Positions 18,993 to 28,336 of a stretch of 64,000 nucleotides of DNA are shown piece by piece (the first letter of the stretch is position 1; every line of letters starts with the position of its first letter). Source of the stretch: Neoroseomonas lacus (GTDB lineage Bacteria; Pseudomonadota; Alphaproteobacteria; Acetobacterales; Acetobacteraceae); NCBI RefSeq assembly GCF_014644535.1, contig NZ_BMKW01000012.1:178210-242209 (forward strand), written 5' to 3'. The notes below the pieces were generated by a model. It was not told the origin of the DNA, searched no databases, and saw nothing but the letters and a program-made list of their open reading frames with translations. The translations under genes and the position numbers were made by a program.

Positions 18993-19790
18993 TCACACCT
19001 CCATCCGACCCAGCGACGCCCCGCCCGTTGGCGCCGCCGTGCGCCCCCCATCCACCACATACTGCGCGCCGGTCACATTCCCTGCGAGGTCCGAGCACAG
19101 GAACAGGACGACATTCGCCACTTCCTCCGCTGTGCCGTAGCGGCGCAGCGGCAGCCCGGCGGTGTAACGCTCCTCTACGCTGTCGGGGTTGTTCGGCGAG
19201 ACCTGGCGCGCGATGTCCGCGATCATGCGCGTCGAGATCGGCCCAGGGCAGACGGCGTTGACGCGAATGCCCTGCGGCCCGACTTCGCTTGCTGCCACCT
19301 TGGTCAGCCCGATCACGGCGTGCTTGGACGCGACATAGGCCGGCATGCCCGGCGTGCCGATTAACCCGGCGGTCGAGGCAGTGTTCACCACCGCGCCGCT
19401 GCCCTGGCGGATCATCACCGGTAGCACATGCCGCAGGCCGAGGAAGACGCCCTTCACATTCACGCCCATTACCGCGTCATAGACCGCCTCGTCATACTCA
19501 GCGGTCGGTGCCACGCGGCCTTCGATGCCGGCATTGTTGTGGAAGCAGTCGATGCGGCCGAAGGTCTCCAGCGCGCGGGCGACATAGGCCTGCACGTCGG
19601 CCGTACGCGTCACATCCGCGGTGCAGGCGATGGCGCTGCCCCCGGTCTCGGCGGCGACCGCGGCGGCGGCATCCCCGTTGCGATCCACCACCACCACCCT
19701 GGCGCCGCGCGCCGCGAAGCCGAGGCACACCGCCCGGCCAATGCCATTGCCGCCACCGGTGACGACCGCCACCTTGTCCTTGAAATTCAC
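18993..19790 (-). CDS. Short-chain dehydrogenase/reductase
   Basis: This 265-residue classical SDR has the cofactor motif TGGGNGIG near residues 11-18, the NNAG motif (HNNAGIEG), Ser in the NTASTAG strand, and the catalytic Y-x3-K as YVASK. The Asp at the end of strand 2 (VVVVDRN) points to NAD rather than NADP. It oxidises or reduces a hydroxyl or keto group. The neighbours suggest a cyclic alcohol to ketone step feeding the Baeyer-Villiger enzymes at 20.9 and 23.8 kb, but that link is inferred only from position. It shares a strand with the amidohydrolase that precedes it by 21 nt, so the two form an operon. Confidence 0.9.
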   Translation of the reverse strand: MNFKDKVAVVTGGGNGIGRAVCLGFAARGARVVVVDRNGDAAAAVAAETGGSAIACTADVTRTADVQAYVARALETFGRIDCFHNNAGIEGRVAPTAEYDEAVYDAVMGVNVKGVFLGLRHVLPVMIRQGSGAVVNTASTAGLIGTPGMPAYVASKHAVIGLTKVAASEVGPQGIRVNAVCPGPISTRMIADIARQVSPNNPDSVEERYTAGLPLRRYGTAEEVANVVLFLCSDLAGNVTGAQYVVDGGRTAAPTGGASLGRMEV

Positions 19791-19811
19791 CGTGCGTTTC
19801 CTCCGTTTGCT

Positions 19812-20654
19812 TCAGCGCTTGCCGGGTGCCCAGCCGTAGATCTTCTCGACGGTGCCGCCCATCAGCGCGGCGCGTTCGGTCTCGTTCAACCGATCGGTCA
19901 GGCGGAAGGCATCGACACCCTGCGCATAGGTCAGGAAGGCCGTCGCGCGCGTCCAGTCGGTGCCCCACATGCAGCGGTCGAAGCCGAAGGCGTCGTAGAT
20001 GCGCGCCAGCGGGTCCCAGATGTCGGGGTAGGGGTAGCCCTGGTGCGAGAGCGTGCCGGCGCCGCTGATCTTCACCGCGACGTTGTCATGCTCGGCGAGA
20101 GCGAGCAGTTGCGGTAAGGCGGCGAAGGGTTCGGCCGGCACCGGCGGTTCGAAGGGCTGCTGCAGGCCGAGATGGTCGATCACCAGCCGCGTGCCGGGAT
20201 GGCGCGCGGCGAGGCCGGCGACCTGGTCGAGCCGCCCCCAGCACAGAAGATTGACCGGCAGGCCGGCGCGCCCAGCCGCGGCGAGCACGCGCCCGACGCC
20301 GGGGTCGGCGGGGTCCTTCGGCACGTCGTCATTCATCATGATGCGGATGCCGACGGCGCCATCGGTCTTCGCCCAATCGGCGATCGCCTCCTCGACGCCC
20401 GGGTCGCGCGTGTCCACCGGCTTGACCAGGGCGAAGCGGGTCGGATGGGCGCGGCGCACGCTCAGCGCATAGCTCGCATCGAAACGATACATGGCGTAGA
20501 TCGAAACGATGATGGCGCCGTCCACGCCCACGGCATCCATCGCCTTGACCATGTCGTCGCCGGTCACCTCGGGCGGGCCGTGCAGCTTGCCGAGCCAGGG
20601 GCGGCCCGGATGGTCGCGCTCATAGACATGCACCTGGACATCGATGATCGGCAT
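19812..20654 (-). CDS. Amidohydrolase family 2 metal-dependent hydrolase
   Basis: This 280-residue TIM-barrel protein belongs to the amidohydrolase-2 group (COG3618-like lactonases and decarboxylases). The N-terminal metal motif reads DVQVHVYERDHPGRPW, with Gln in place of the usual first His, a change seen in this branch. Later ligands are His in LVIDHLGLQ and Asp in MWGTDWTRA, with the strand VAVKISGAG between. Such enzymes hydrolyse lactones or cyclic amides. Lying divergent from a Baeyer-Villiger monooxygenase, which makes lactones from cyclic ketones, it is a good candidate to open the resulting lactone (inference). It is transcribed upstream of the SDR. Confidence 0.85.
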   Translation of the reverse strand: MPIIDVQVHVYERDHPGRPWLGKLHGPPEVTGDDMVKAMDAVGVDGAIIVSIYAMYRFDASYALSVRRAHPTRFALVKPVDTRDPGVEEAIADWAKTDGAVGIRIMMNDDVPKDPADPGVGRVLAAAGRAGLPVNLLCWGRLDQVAGLAARHPGTRLVIDHLGLQQPFEPPVPAEPFAALPQLLALAEHDNVAVKISGAGTLSHQGYPYPDIWDPLARIYDAFGFDRCMWGTDWTRATAFLTYAQGVDAFRLTDRLNETERAALMGGTVEKIYGWAPGKR

Positions 20655-20860
20655 GGCGTCGTTCCCTCGTGCGGCGCCTGCCGCGCCGTCCTTGCGGGTG
20701 GAACGCTACGCAGCGGCGGGCGGCGCAGCAAGGTCGCGCGATGTCGTCTTGCGAGGCGGCGCGCGTCGCGGGAGACTTCCTCCCAACCATTGCCAGCGCC
20801 GCGCGGCACGGCCGACCGCCACGGCGGCGGCCCGTCGCCGGCACCAAGGAGGCGTCCATC

Positions 20861-22525
20861 ATGACCCCAGCCACCAGCCAATCGCGCGGCGCGAAGACCG
20901 TCGATGCCGTGGTGATCGGCGCCGGCTTTGCCGGGCTGTACCAGTTGCATTGCCTGCGCGACCGGCTCGGCCTGTCGGTGCAGGTGCTGGAGGCCGGCGA
21001 CGGGGTGGGGGGCACCTGGTACTGGAACCGCTATCCCGGCGCGCGCTGCGATTCCGAAAGCCATTCCTACGCTTTCTATTTCGACGAAGCGCTGTTGCAG
21101 GAATGGGAATGGTCGGAACGCTACCCCGGCCAGGCCGAGATCATGCGCTACCTCAACCATGTCGCGGACCGCTTCGACCTGCGCCGCGACATCCGCTTCA
21201 ACGCGCGCGTAGCGGGAGCGGAATACGACGCGGCGAGCAATCGCTGGCATGTGCGCACCGAAGGCGGCGAACACTATGTCGCTACCTACCTGATCACCGC
21301 GGTGGGCTGCCTCTCCGCCGCCAATGTGCCCGACATTCCGGGGCGCGAGAATTTCGACGGCCGTTGGTTCCACACCGGCCAATGGCCGCAGGAAGGCGTG
21401 GATTTCACCGGCAAGCGCGTCGGCATGGTCGGCACCGGCTCGACCGGCATCCAGGCCGCGCCGGTGATCGCGGAGACGGCCGGGCATCTCACGGTGTTCC
21501 AGCGCACCGCGAATTACTCCATCCCTGCCCGCAACGCGAAGCTGACCGAGGAATTCAAGGCCTGGGCGAAGGCCAACACGGGAGAGATCCGCGGGCTGAT
21601 GCAGGCATCGACGAATGGCCACCCCTTCCTGATCCAGGACCGCTCGGCGCATGACGTCAGCCCCGAGGAACGCGAGGCGATCTACCAGGCCGCCTGGGAC
21701 CATGGCGGGCTGAAATTCCGTGCGAGCTTCCGCGACCTGCTGACCGACAAGGCGGCGAACGACACCGCCGCCGAATTCCTGCGCGCGCAGATCGGCAAGG
21801 TGGTGAAGGACCCAAAGACGGCGGCCGTTCTCGCCAATATCGACCACCCCTTCGCCACCAAACGGCCGCCGATCGACACCGGCTATTTCGAGGCCTTCAA
21901 CCGCGACAATGTCTCGCTGGTCGACCTGCGCGCGAGCCCGATCGAGCGCATCACGCCGAACGGCATCCTGACCAGGGACGGCGCCGAACATCCGCTCGAC
22001 ATCATCGTCTTCGCCACCGGCTTCGATGCGATGACGGGGCCGCTGCTGCGCATGGACATCACCGGCCGCGACGGCGTGACGCTGCAGCATGCCTGGCGGG
22101 AAGGGCCGAAGACCTATCTCGGCTTGCAGGTATCGGGCTTCCCGAACCTGTTCACCGTCACTGGGCCGGGCAGCCCGTCGGTGCTGACCAACATGCCTGT
22201 CTGCATCGAGCAGCATGTCGAATGGATCACCGACTGCATCGCGCATCTGCGCGCCAACGGCATTCCGTGCATCGAGCCGACGCCCGAGGCGATGGAAGGC
22301 TGGGTGGCGCATGTGAACGATGCCGCCAATGCGACGCTGCTGCCGCAGGCGGGGCATTCCTGGTATCTGGGCGCCAATGTGCCGGGCAAGCCGCGTGTCT
22401 TCATGCCCTATGCCGGCGGCATGGCGCGGTATCGCGCGACCTGCGCCGATGTGGCGGCGCGCGGCTATGACGGTTTCGTCCTCGGCGCCACGGCGCGCGG
22501 GGCTTTGGAGGCGATCGATGAATGA
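20861..22525 (+). CDS. Baeyer-Villiger monooxygenase (cyclohexanone monooxygenase-like), copy 1
   Basis: This 554-residue flavin enzyme has the first FAD Rossmann motif GAGFAGLY (near residue 21), the flavin segment GVGGTWYWNRYPGARCDSES, the Baeyer-Villiger fingerprint F-x-G-x3-H-x3-WP (FDGRWFHTGQWP) and the second Rossmann GTGSTGIQ for NADPH. It inserts oxygen next to a carbonyl, turning ketones to esters or lactones. The start at 20861 is supported by AAGGAGG 7 nt upstream. Its stop overlaps the ATG of the M29 peptidase by 8 nt, and a second Baeyer-Villiger gene follows that, so three proteins are translationally linked. Confidence 0.92.
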   Translation: MTPATSQSRGAKTVDAVVIGAGFAGLYQLHCLRDRLGLSVQVLEAGDGVGGTWYWNRYPGARCDSESHSYAFYFDEALLQEWEWSERYPGQAEIMRYLNHVADRFDLRRDIRFNARVAGAEYDAASNRWHVRTEGGEHYVATYLITAVGCLSAANVPDIPGRENFDGRWFHTGQWPQEGVDFTGKRVGMVGTGSTGIQAAPVIAETAGHLTVFQRTANYSIPARNAKLTEEFKAWAKANTGEIRGLMQASTNGHPFLIQDRSAHDVSPEEREAIYQAAWDHGGLKFRASFRDLLTDKAANDTAAEFLRAQIGKVVKDPKTAAVLANIDHPFATKRPPIDTGYFEAFNRDNVSLVDLRASPIERITPNGILTRDGAEHPLDIIVFATGFDAMTGPLLRMDITGRDGVTLQHAWREGPKTYLGLQVSGFPNLFTVTGPGSPSVLTNMPVCIEQHVEWITDCIAHLRANGIPCIEPTPEAMEGWVAHVNDAANATLLPQAGHSWYLGANVPGKPRVFMPYAGGMARYRATCADVAARGYDGFVLGATARGALEAIDE

Positions 22526-23774
22526 CGACGTAGCCGCCGGTGCGGCGATGACCTTCGAGGCGCGGCTCGACCGCCTGGCCGAACTCGCCGTTCGGGTGGG
22601 GTTGAACCTGGCTCCGGGGCAGGAACTGGTGATGACCGCCTCGGTCGAGGCGCTGGACCTGTCGCGCCGCATCACCGAGCAGGCCTACAAGGCCGGCGCC
22701 TCGCTGGTGACGACGCTGCTGTCGGATGACCGCTCGGCGCTCGCGCGCTACCGCTTCGCGCGCGACGAGAGCTTCGACACCGCGCCGGGCTGGCTGTTCG
22801 ACGGCATGGCGGCGGCCTTCCGTTCCGGCGCGGCCCGGCTGGCGGTGGTTGGCGACGATCCCTCCCTGCTGGCGAACGAAGACCCGGAGAAGGTGGCGCG
22901 TGCCAATCGGGCGCGGTCGAAGGCGTATCAGCCGGCGCTGGAATTGATCGTGACCTCGGCGATCAATTGGACGCTGGTCGCTTCCGCCACGCCGGCTTGG
23001 GCGGCGACGGTGTTCCCCGACGACGTGCCGGATGTCGCGCTGGCGAAGCTGTGGGATGCGATCTTCAAGGCCTCCCGCGTCGACACGCCCGACCCGGTTG
23101 CTGCCTGGCGCGACCACAATGCCGCGCTGCTGCGCCGTCGCGACATGCTGAACGCGAAGCGCTTCCGCGCGCTGCGCTTCCGTGGGCCGGGGACGGATCT
23201 GCGTGTCGGTCTCGCCGATGGCCATGCCTGGATGGGCGGGGCGAGCCCAGCCAAGAACGGCATCAGCGGCAACCCCAACATCCCGACCGAGGAGGTGTTC
23301 ACCACCCCGCATGCGGCGATGACCGAGGGCGTCGTGCGCGCGACGAAGCCGCTGTCGTATCAAGGCACCTTGATTCGCGACATCGCCGTGCGCTTCGAGG
23401 GCGGGCGCATCGTCGAGAGTTCGGCGAGCAGCGGTGCCTCGGTGCTCGAACGCATGATCGGCACGGACGATGGCGCGCGGCAGCTGGGCGAGGTCGCGCT
23501 GGTCCCGAATTCCAACCCGATCTCGCAATCCGGCCTGCTGTTCTTCAACACGCTGTTCGACGAAAACGCGGCGAGCCACATAGCGCTCGGCCAGGCCTAT
23601 TCGAAGTGCTTCGTGCGCGATGACCTGACCGCCGCCGAGCTCGACGCCGCCGGCGCCAATCGCAGCCTGATCCATGTCGACTGGATGATTGGTTCGGCCG
23701 AGACGGATGTCGATGGCATCTACGAGAACGGCGAGGCCGTGCCGCTGATGCGCGGCGGTGAATGGGTGGACTGA
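22518..23774 (+). CDS. M29-family metallo-aminopeptidase-like protein
   Basis: The 418-residue product has the whole M29 (AmpS/aminopeptidase T) architecture. The metal and catalytic residues appear intact: Glu in NIPTEEVFTTPH, Glu in GEVALVP, His in ASHIALG and His-x-Asp in IHVDWMIGS. M29 enzymes cut N-terminal amino acids using two metal ions. Its location between two Baeyer-Villiger monooxygenase genes, overlapping the first by 8 nt and ending just before the second, is odd for a housekeeping peptidase. It may cleave an amide or ester in the same pathway, or a conjugated substrate. The length agrees with the family, and there is no signal peptide. Confidence 0.88.
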   Translation: MNDDVAAGAAMTFEARLDRLAELAVRVGLNLAPGQELVMTASVEALDLSRRITEQAYKAGASLVTTLLSDDRSALARYRFARDESFDTAPGWLFDGMAAAFRSGAARLAVVGDDPSLLANEDPEKVARANRARSKAYQPALELIVTSAINWTLVASATPAWAATVFPDDVPDVALAKLWDAIFKASRVDTPDPVAAWRDHNAALLRRRDMLNAKRFRALRFRGPGTDLRVGLADGHAWMGGASPAKNGISGNPNIPTEEVFTTPHAAMTEGVVRATKPLSYQGTLIRDIAVRFEGGRIVESSASSGASVLERMIGTDDGARQLGEVALVPNSNPISQSGLLFFNTLFDENAASHIALGQAYSKCFVRDDLTAAELDAAGANRSLIHVDWMIGSAETDVDGIYENGEAVPLMRGGEWVD

Positions 23775-23776
23775 CC

Positions 23777-25375
23777 ATGAGCGATGATTTCGACGCCATC
23801 ATCATCGGCGCCGGCATGTCCGGCATGTATCAGCTGCTGCGGTTGCGACAGCTTGGGATGCGCGTGCGCGTGTTCGAGACCGGCACCGGCGTTGGCGGCA
23901 CCTGGTATTGGAACCGCTATCCGGGAGCGCGCTTTGATTCCGAGAGCTATTCCTACGGCTTCTCCTTCTCGCCTGAACTGTTGCAGGAATGGAGCTGGTC
24001 GGAACATTTCGCGCCGCAGCCGGAGACGCTGCGCTATCTGAACCATGTCGCGGATCGGTTCGACCTGCGGCGTGACATTCAGTTCAACAGCCGCGTCGCC
24101 AGCGCGGTCTATCGCGAGGCGACCCGGGACTGGGCGGTGACGCTTGACGATGGCAGCGTCCACGCCGCGCGCTTCCTGATCACGGCGGTCGGGCCGCTTT
24201 CGGCCGCCACCTTGCCGAATATCGAAGGGCGCGACAGTTTCCAGGGGCAATCCTTCCACACCTACTACTGGCCGCATGAGCCGGTCGATTTCGTAGGCAA
24301 GCGCGTTGCGGTGATCGGCACGGGCGCAACGGGCGTGCAGACCATCCAGGAAGTGGCAAAGACCGCCGCACAGTTGACCGTGTTCCAGCGCAGGCCGAAT
24401 TGGTGCGCGCCGCTGCACAATCGTCCGATCACGGATGAGGAACAGGTGCAGATCAAGGCGTCCTACCCCGACATCTTCCGTCGGTGCGAGGAGACCTTTG
24501 CCTGCTTTCTGCATACCGGCGATCCGCGCGGCACCTTCGAGGTCACTGCCGAGGTACGCGAAGCCTTCCTCGAAAGGCTTTACAGCGAGCCGGGCTTCGG
24601 CATCTGGGTCGGCCTGTTCCGCGACATGCTGATCGACCCGGCGGCCAATGCCATCGTCTCGGACTTCATCGCCCGCAAGATCCGCAGCCGCGTGAAGGAC
24701 CAGGCTGTGGCGGAGAAGCTGATCCCGACGGATCACGGCTTCGGGACGCGTCGCGTCCCGCTCGAGACGCGGTACTATGAGGTCTACAACCAGCCCAACG
24801 TCACGCTCGTGGACATCAAGGAGACGCCGATCGAGCGCATCACGCCTTCCGGCATCCGCACCAGCAACGCCGACTACGCCTTCGACATCATCGTCTTCGC
24901 CACCGGCTTCGACGCGCTGACCGGCTCCTTCGACCGGATCGACATCCGCGGCGAGGGCGGCGTCACGCTGAAGCAGAAGTGGTCCGGCGGCGCGCAGACC
25001 CTGATGGGCATGCTGGTGGAGGGCTTTCCGAATCTGCTGATGCTGCTCGGGCCACATACGGCACTCGGCAACATTCCGCGCAGCATCGAATACAATGTCG
25101 ACTGGGTGAGCCGACTGCTGGCGTTCATGCAACAGCACGGCCAGCGCCATGTCGCGGCGCGGCCCGAGGCGGTTGCCGCCTGGATGACCCATGTCATGGA
25201 ATGCGGCGAGGGGCTGCTGTCGAACCAGGTGGATTCCTGGTTCACCGGCGTGAACAGCAATGTCGAGGGCAAGCAGACCCGCGTCATCGCGCGCTACAGC
25301 GGCAGCGCGCCGGATTATCGCGCTTGGTGCGAGCGGATTGCTGCGGATGGGTATCCGGAACTGGTACTGGATTAG
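23777..25375 (+). CDS. Baeyer-Villiger monooxygenase, copy 2
   Basis: This 532-residue flavin enzyme is a clear relative of the one at 20.9 kb. It has GAGMSGMY for FAD, GVGGTWYWNRYPGARFDSES, the fingerprint FQGQSFHTYYWP and the NADPH motif GTGATGVQ. The two copies differ most in their substrate-side segments, so they may act on different ketones in one route. The start is ambiguous: ATG at 23777 (MSDDFDAII) or an in-frame ATG 15 nt earlier that overlaps the peptidase end. A GGTGG element favours the former. The gene ends the operon; about 800 nt without a gene follow. Confidence 0.91.
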   Translation: MSDDFDAIIIGAGMSGMYQLLRLRQLGMRVRVFETGTGVGGTWYWNRYPGARFDSESYSYGFSFSPELLQEWSWSEHFAPQPETLRYLNHVADRFDLRRDIQFNSRVASAVYREATRDWAVTLDDGSVHAARFLITAVGPLSAATLPNIEGRDSFQGQSFHTYYWPHEPVDFVGKRVAVIGTGATGVQTIQEVAKTAAQLTVFQRRPNWCAPLHNRPITDEEQVQIKASYPDIFRRCEETFACFLHTGDPRGTFEVTAEVREAFLERLYSEPGFGIWVGLFRDMLIDPAANAIVSDFIARKIRSRVKDQAVAEKLIPTDHGFGTRRVPLETRYYEVYNQPNVTLVDIKETPIERITPSGIRTSNADYAFDIIVFATGFDALTGSFDRIDIRGEGGVTLKQKWSGGAQTLMGMLVEGFPNLLMLLGPHTALGNIPRSIEYNVDWVSRLLAFMQQHGQRHVAARPEAVAAWMTHVMECGEGLLSNQVDSWFTGVNSNVEGKQTRVIARYSGSAPDYRAWCERIAADGYPELVLD

Positions 25376-26179
25376 CGGGGCCGTGGCTGTGGATTTGGCC
25401 CCTGGCGACGCATCCTGGCAGCCGAGACACGTCGATCTCACCTTCTCGCGGAAGGTGAGCGGCGATGTCGGCGCCAAAAGGTTGAACGCTGGGACGCCAA
25501 CTCGGCTGGAGCTAAACGGGAATCCTCACGCTCTGCGTGTTTCCCGATGCGACGAAGCGCGGGAACTTGGAGCGACTTGCAGGGAGTGCCCCACCAGGCC
25601 CAGGGATGCTGGCCGCCAACAGATTCGCGCAGCGGCGTTTAGTCGACGACAATGCCGGCCTGTCTTCGCGGGGCGAGCCATGCACGTGCACTCAAACACG
25701 CCAAGGAGACGCCGGCGCACTCGGTTGTCGGCGAGGGTCTTGTGCCGCTCGCCAGTGGCGGGCGCATCACGCTACGGCAAGTTCGGGCGCGTGAACTCGC
25801 GCCTGAAGCGCAACCGATCGGCGTGGCGCGCCGGCTCGCCTTAGGGGATGCCAAGCTGCGACGACCTGAATGAGAGCGCCTGCATGGCTTGTGGCCGCTC
25901 GCCGCACTGAGCCAGGCCTCACTAGGGTCGGACATCTCCTCGAGCCGGCCGGCATGGCGGTCCGGGCGTCGATGTCTGTCGCCGCTGGCAGCGACCCTGC
26001 CGGGCGACGACGGGCTTGGATATCAGCGATGCGCACCGATGCGGCCGCGGCCCTGCTGCGGGCAGGGCCGGCAAGTCACGCGGCGTGGCGTCTCTCGGTG
26101 TGGGGGTTACCTGTACAGACAGCGATCCCGTTCGCCGAAACCATTGATGTGGCCACTCCGCCGCAAGCCCATCATCCCG
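25376..26179. other. About 800 nt without a recognised gene
   Basis: This is the longest gene-free stretch in an otherwise packed region. Only short frames exist (under 100 codons in either direction) and none has a ribosome binding site together with a recognisable motif. Their Arg/Ala/Pro-rich translations look like out-of-frame GC-rich DNA or a decayed gene. A small imperfect hairpin lies at about 25436-25460 (TCTCACCTTCTCGCGGAAGGTGAG), which could terminate the BVMO operon. The rest may be a scar of an element lost from between two operons. Confidence 0.5.
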
Positions 26180-27256
26180 TCACGCAGCGACCTTGGAAGC
26201 AGACGTCGCGTCCTTGGCAAGCTCCTGCCGGATGGCTGGAATGATGCGTTCGCCCCAAAGGGCGATTTGCCGAAGCGTGGCGCTCGTGTCGAAGTCGCCG
26301 GGCTGGATCTGGATCGCGACGTGCTTCGGCCGGAGGATCCGGATCTCCTCGACCATGCGTTCGATCACGCGGTCCACGCTGCCGACCGGGAGGTTGGCGC
26401 GCATCTGCTCGAGCGGGACGTCGTTGGGGCTTTCCTCCTCCCGCACTAGGAAGCCGTCATCGGAATGGGCGCGTCGGAACTTCAGCGCTTCCGAAATACG
26501 CCGCTGGTAGCGCGCATTTTCCAAATAGCTCTCGATTTCTGCCTCGTCATCGCTGGCGAAGGCGCAGCGCAGCAGCCCGACGCGCGTGTCATCGATGTCC
26601 TGGCCTTCCTTCTCGGCGATGCCTGACAGCATGGCGCGCATCTGCTGCAATTTCTCGGTGCCGTGCAGCAGTGCCGTGACGAAGAGCGAATGGCCCTCCC
26701 GGATCGCGAGGCCCATCGTGTCGGGATTGCCGGTGGCGATCCAGATCGGCGGCATCGGCTTCTGCACCGCGCGAATGCTGATGGCAGTCTGTGGCAGGTG
26801 CAGGTGCTTGCCCTCGTAGCTGAAGCCCCTCTGCGTCATGCCGAGCTTCAGGATGTCGAGGAATTCCTGGAAGATCGGCAGCGCTTCCTCGATCTTCACG
26901 CCGAAGCGCTCGAACTCGTAGTTCTGGTAGCCGGAACCGATGCCAAGCTCGAGCCGCCCGTTGGAGATGGCGTCGCAAAAGCCCGCTTCGGCGAGCAGGC
27001 GCGCCGGATGGTACATGGGCAGCACGCAGACCGCGCTGCCGAGCCGGATGCGCTTCGTCTGCCCCGCCATGTGGGAGACCATCATCAACGGCGACGGGCA
27101 GAGGCCGTAGTTGGAGAAGTGGTGTTCGGCATACCAGGCGGTGTCGAAGCCGGCCTGGTCGGCGGCGATGGTCTGCTCGACGGCCGCGCGGAGCACCTGA
27201 TCCGACGTCTGGTGGTAGCCGCGCTGCTGCATCAGCATGAAGACGCCGAATTCCAT
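26180..27256 (-). CDS. LLM-class flavin-dependent monooxygenase (luciferase-like)
   Basis: This 358-residue protein opens MEFGVFMLMQQRG and has the bacterial luciferase-like features WYAEHHFSNYGLCPSP (active-site His region), LGSAVCVLPMYHPARLLAEAGF and the flavin phosphate-type GIGSGYQNYEFERFG. These enzymes use reduced flavin and oxygen supplied by a separate reductase to oxidise small organic substrates. The start at 27256 fits the family N-terminus; a longer frame exists but is out of character. It is divergent from a LysR gene 107 nt away, the classical arrangement for a LysR-controlled target. Confidence 0.88.
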   Translation of the reverse strand: MEFGVFMLMQQRGYHQTSDQVLRAAVEQTIAADQAGFDTAWYAEHHFSNYGLCPSPLMMVSHMAGQTKRIRLGSAVCVLPMYHPARLLAEAGFCDAISNGRLELGIGSGYQNYEFERFGVKIEEALPIFQEFLDILKLGMTQRGFSYEGKHLHLPQTAISIRAVQKPMPPIWIATGNPDTMGLAIREGHSLFVTALLHGTEKLQQMRAMLSGIAEKEGQDIDDTRVGLLRCAFASDDEAEIESYLENARYQRRISEALKFRRAHSDDGFLVREEESPNDVPLEQMRANLPVGSVDRVIERMVEEIRILRPKHVAIQIQPGDFDTSATLRQIALWGERIIPAIRQELAKDATSASKVAA

Positions 27257-27363
27257 GAGTATTCCCCCCTGTCTGCGATGGGATGAGCCTAGGCGCTGGC
27301 CACTCCACGCAACAATACGGTAAGTTGACACAGGATCTTTGCGATTGACGTAAAGGTGAGGAT

Positions 27364-28278
27364 GTGCGGCGGCTACAAGCCATGGAGCTTTTCGTGAGCG
27401 CGGTACGCGAAGGCAGCTTCTCCGCCGCGGGCCGGCGCGCCGGACTGTCGCCGGCATCGGTGTCGCGGCAGATGGCCGCGCTGGAGGCGAGCCTCGGCGT
27501 GCAACTGCTGAACCGCACCAGCCGAACATTGACGCTGACCGAAGCCGGCCGGGAATACCTCGCCCGGCTTGAGCCCATCCTGCAGGACATCGCCGATGCC
27601 GAGGCTGCGGCCGCTGCCCTGCAGGCAACGCCGCGCGGCACGTTGCGCGTCCATTCCCGGCTCATGTTCGGCATGCGCGTTGTCGCACCGCTCATGCCGG
27701 CTTTCCAGGCGCGCTACCCCGAATTGCGGGTCGAGTTGCGGCTGACAGAGTTCCCGGTGCGCATGGCCGAAGAGGAAGTCGACGTCGAACTTCGCCTGAG
27801 CCCGCCCGCCGATGCCGCGCTGATGCAGCGGCGGCTGCTGCGCTGCGAGCGCATGCTGGTGGCAAGCCCCGCCTATCTTGCCCGGATGCCGCGGGTTGCC
27901 GTGCCGCGAGACCTTCTAGCGCAGCAGTGCATCACCTACTGGCAGGGCCCGGAAGATGTGGTCTGGCGGTTTCTCGACCAGGGCGTGCTGGAAGAACTGA
28001 CGATCCCTGCACGGTTCACGGTCAACAATGGCGAAGTGCTGCGGGAGATGGCGCTCGCCGGGCATGGCATCGCGCTGCTGGACGACTACACGGTGCGCGA
28101 CGAACTTGCCTCGGGCCGCCTGCGGCGCCTGCTGCCGCGCCTGCGGGTGACCAATACCGGCTTCGACCTCGGCATCTATGCGGTCTTCCGTCAATCCGGT
28201 CTGGTCCCGGCGAAGACACGGGCCTTCCTGGACTTCCTGGCCGAGGCTGTGCAGGGGAATGCGCCTCCCGTCCATTGA
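27364..28278 (+). CDS. LysR-family transcriptional regulator
   Basis: This 304-residue protein has an N-terminal winged helix-turn-helix (residues 3-62, with GSFSAAGRRAGLSPASVSRQ and the typical LNRTSRTLTLTEAG) and a C-terminal periplasmic-binding-like effector domain. The start is GTG at 27364 (RRLQAMELF follows). It is divergent from the luciferase-like monooxygenase gene, which it may activate in response to a small ligand. Its TGA stop lies inside the first TetR-type operator (28276-28289), so the end of this gene and the promoter of the next unit are interlaced. Confidence 0.9.
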   Translation: MRRLQAMELFVSAVREGSFSAAGRRAGLSPASVSRQMAALEASLGVQLLNRTSRTLTLTEAGREYLARLEPILQDIADAEAAAAALQATPRGTLRVHSRLMFGMRVVAPLMPAFQARYPELRVELRLTEFPVRMAEEEVDVELRLSPPADAALMQRRLLRCERMLVASPAYLARMPRVAVPRDLLAQQCITYWQGPEDVVWRFLDQGVLEELTIPARFTVNNGEVLREMALAGHGIALLDDYTVRDELASGRLRRLLPRLRVTNTGFDLGIYAVFRQSGLVPAKTRAFLDFLAEAVQGNAPPVH

Positions 28279-28289
28279 CCGACCGGTCA
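28276..28289. promoter_or_regulatory. TetR-type operator 1 (TGACCGACCGGTCA)
   Basis: A perfect TGACCG-N2-CGGTCA palindrome, 47 nt before the Bug gene at 28337. It overlaps a TTGACC -35-like hexamer (28275-28280) with a TAGATC -10-like element 18 nt on. A repressor bound here would block the promoter (inference). Confidence 0.8.
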
Positions 28290-28336
28290 GTCACCGTCTA
28301 GATCTGCGTCGGGAAGAAACCGTCGGAGGAAGCACC

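Noticed and set aside
20564..22675. A 703-codon open frame on the minus strand
   Set aside because: Antisense to a clear Baeyer-Villiger monooxygenase gene, with no signal or domain in the translation.
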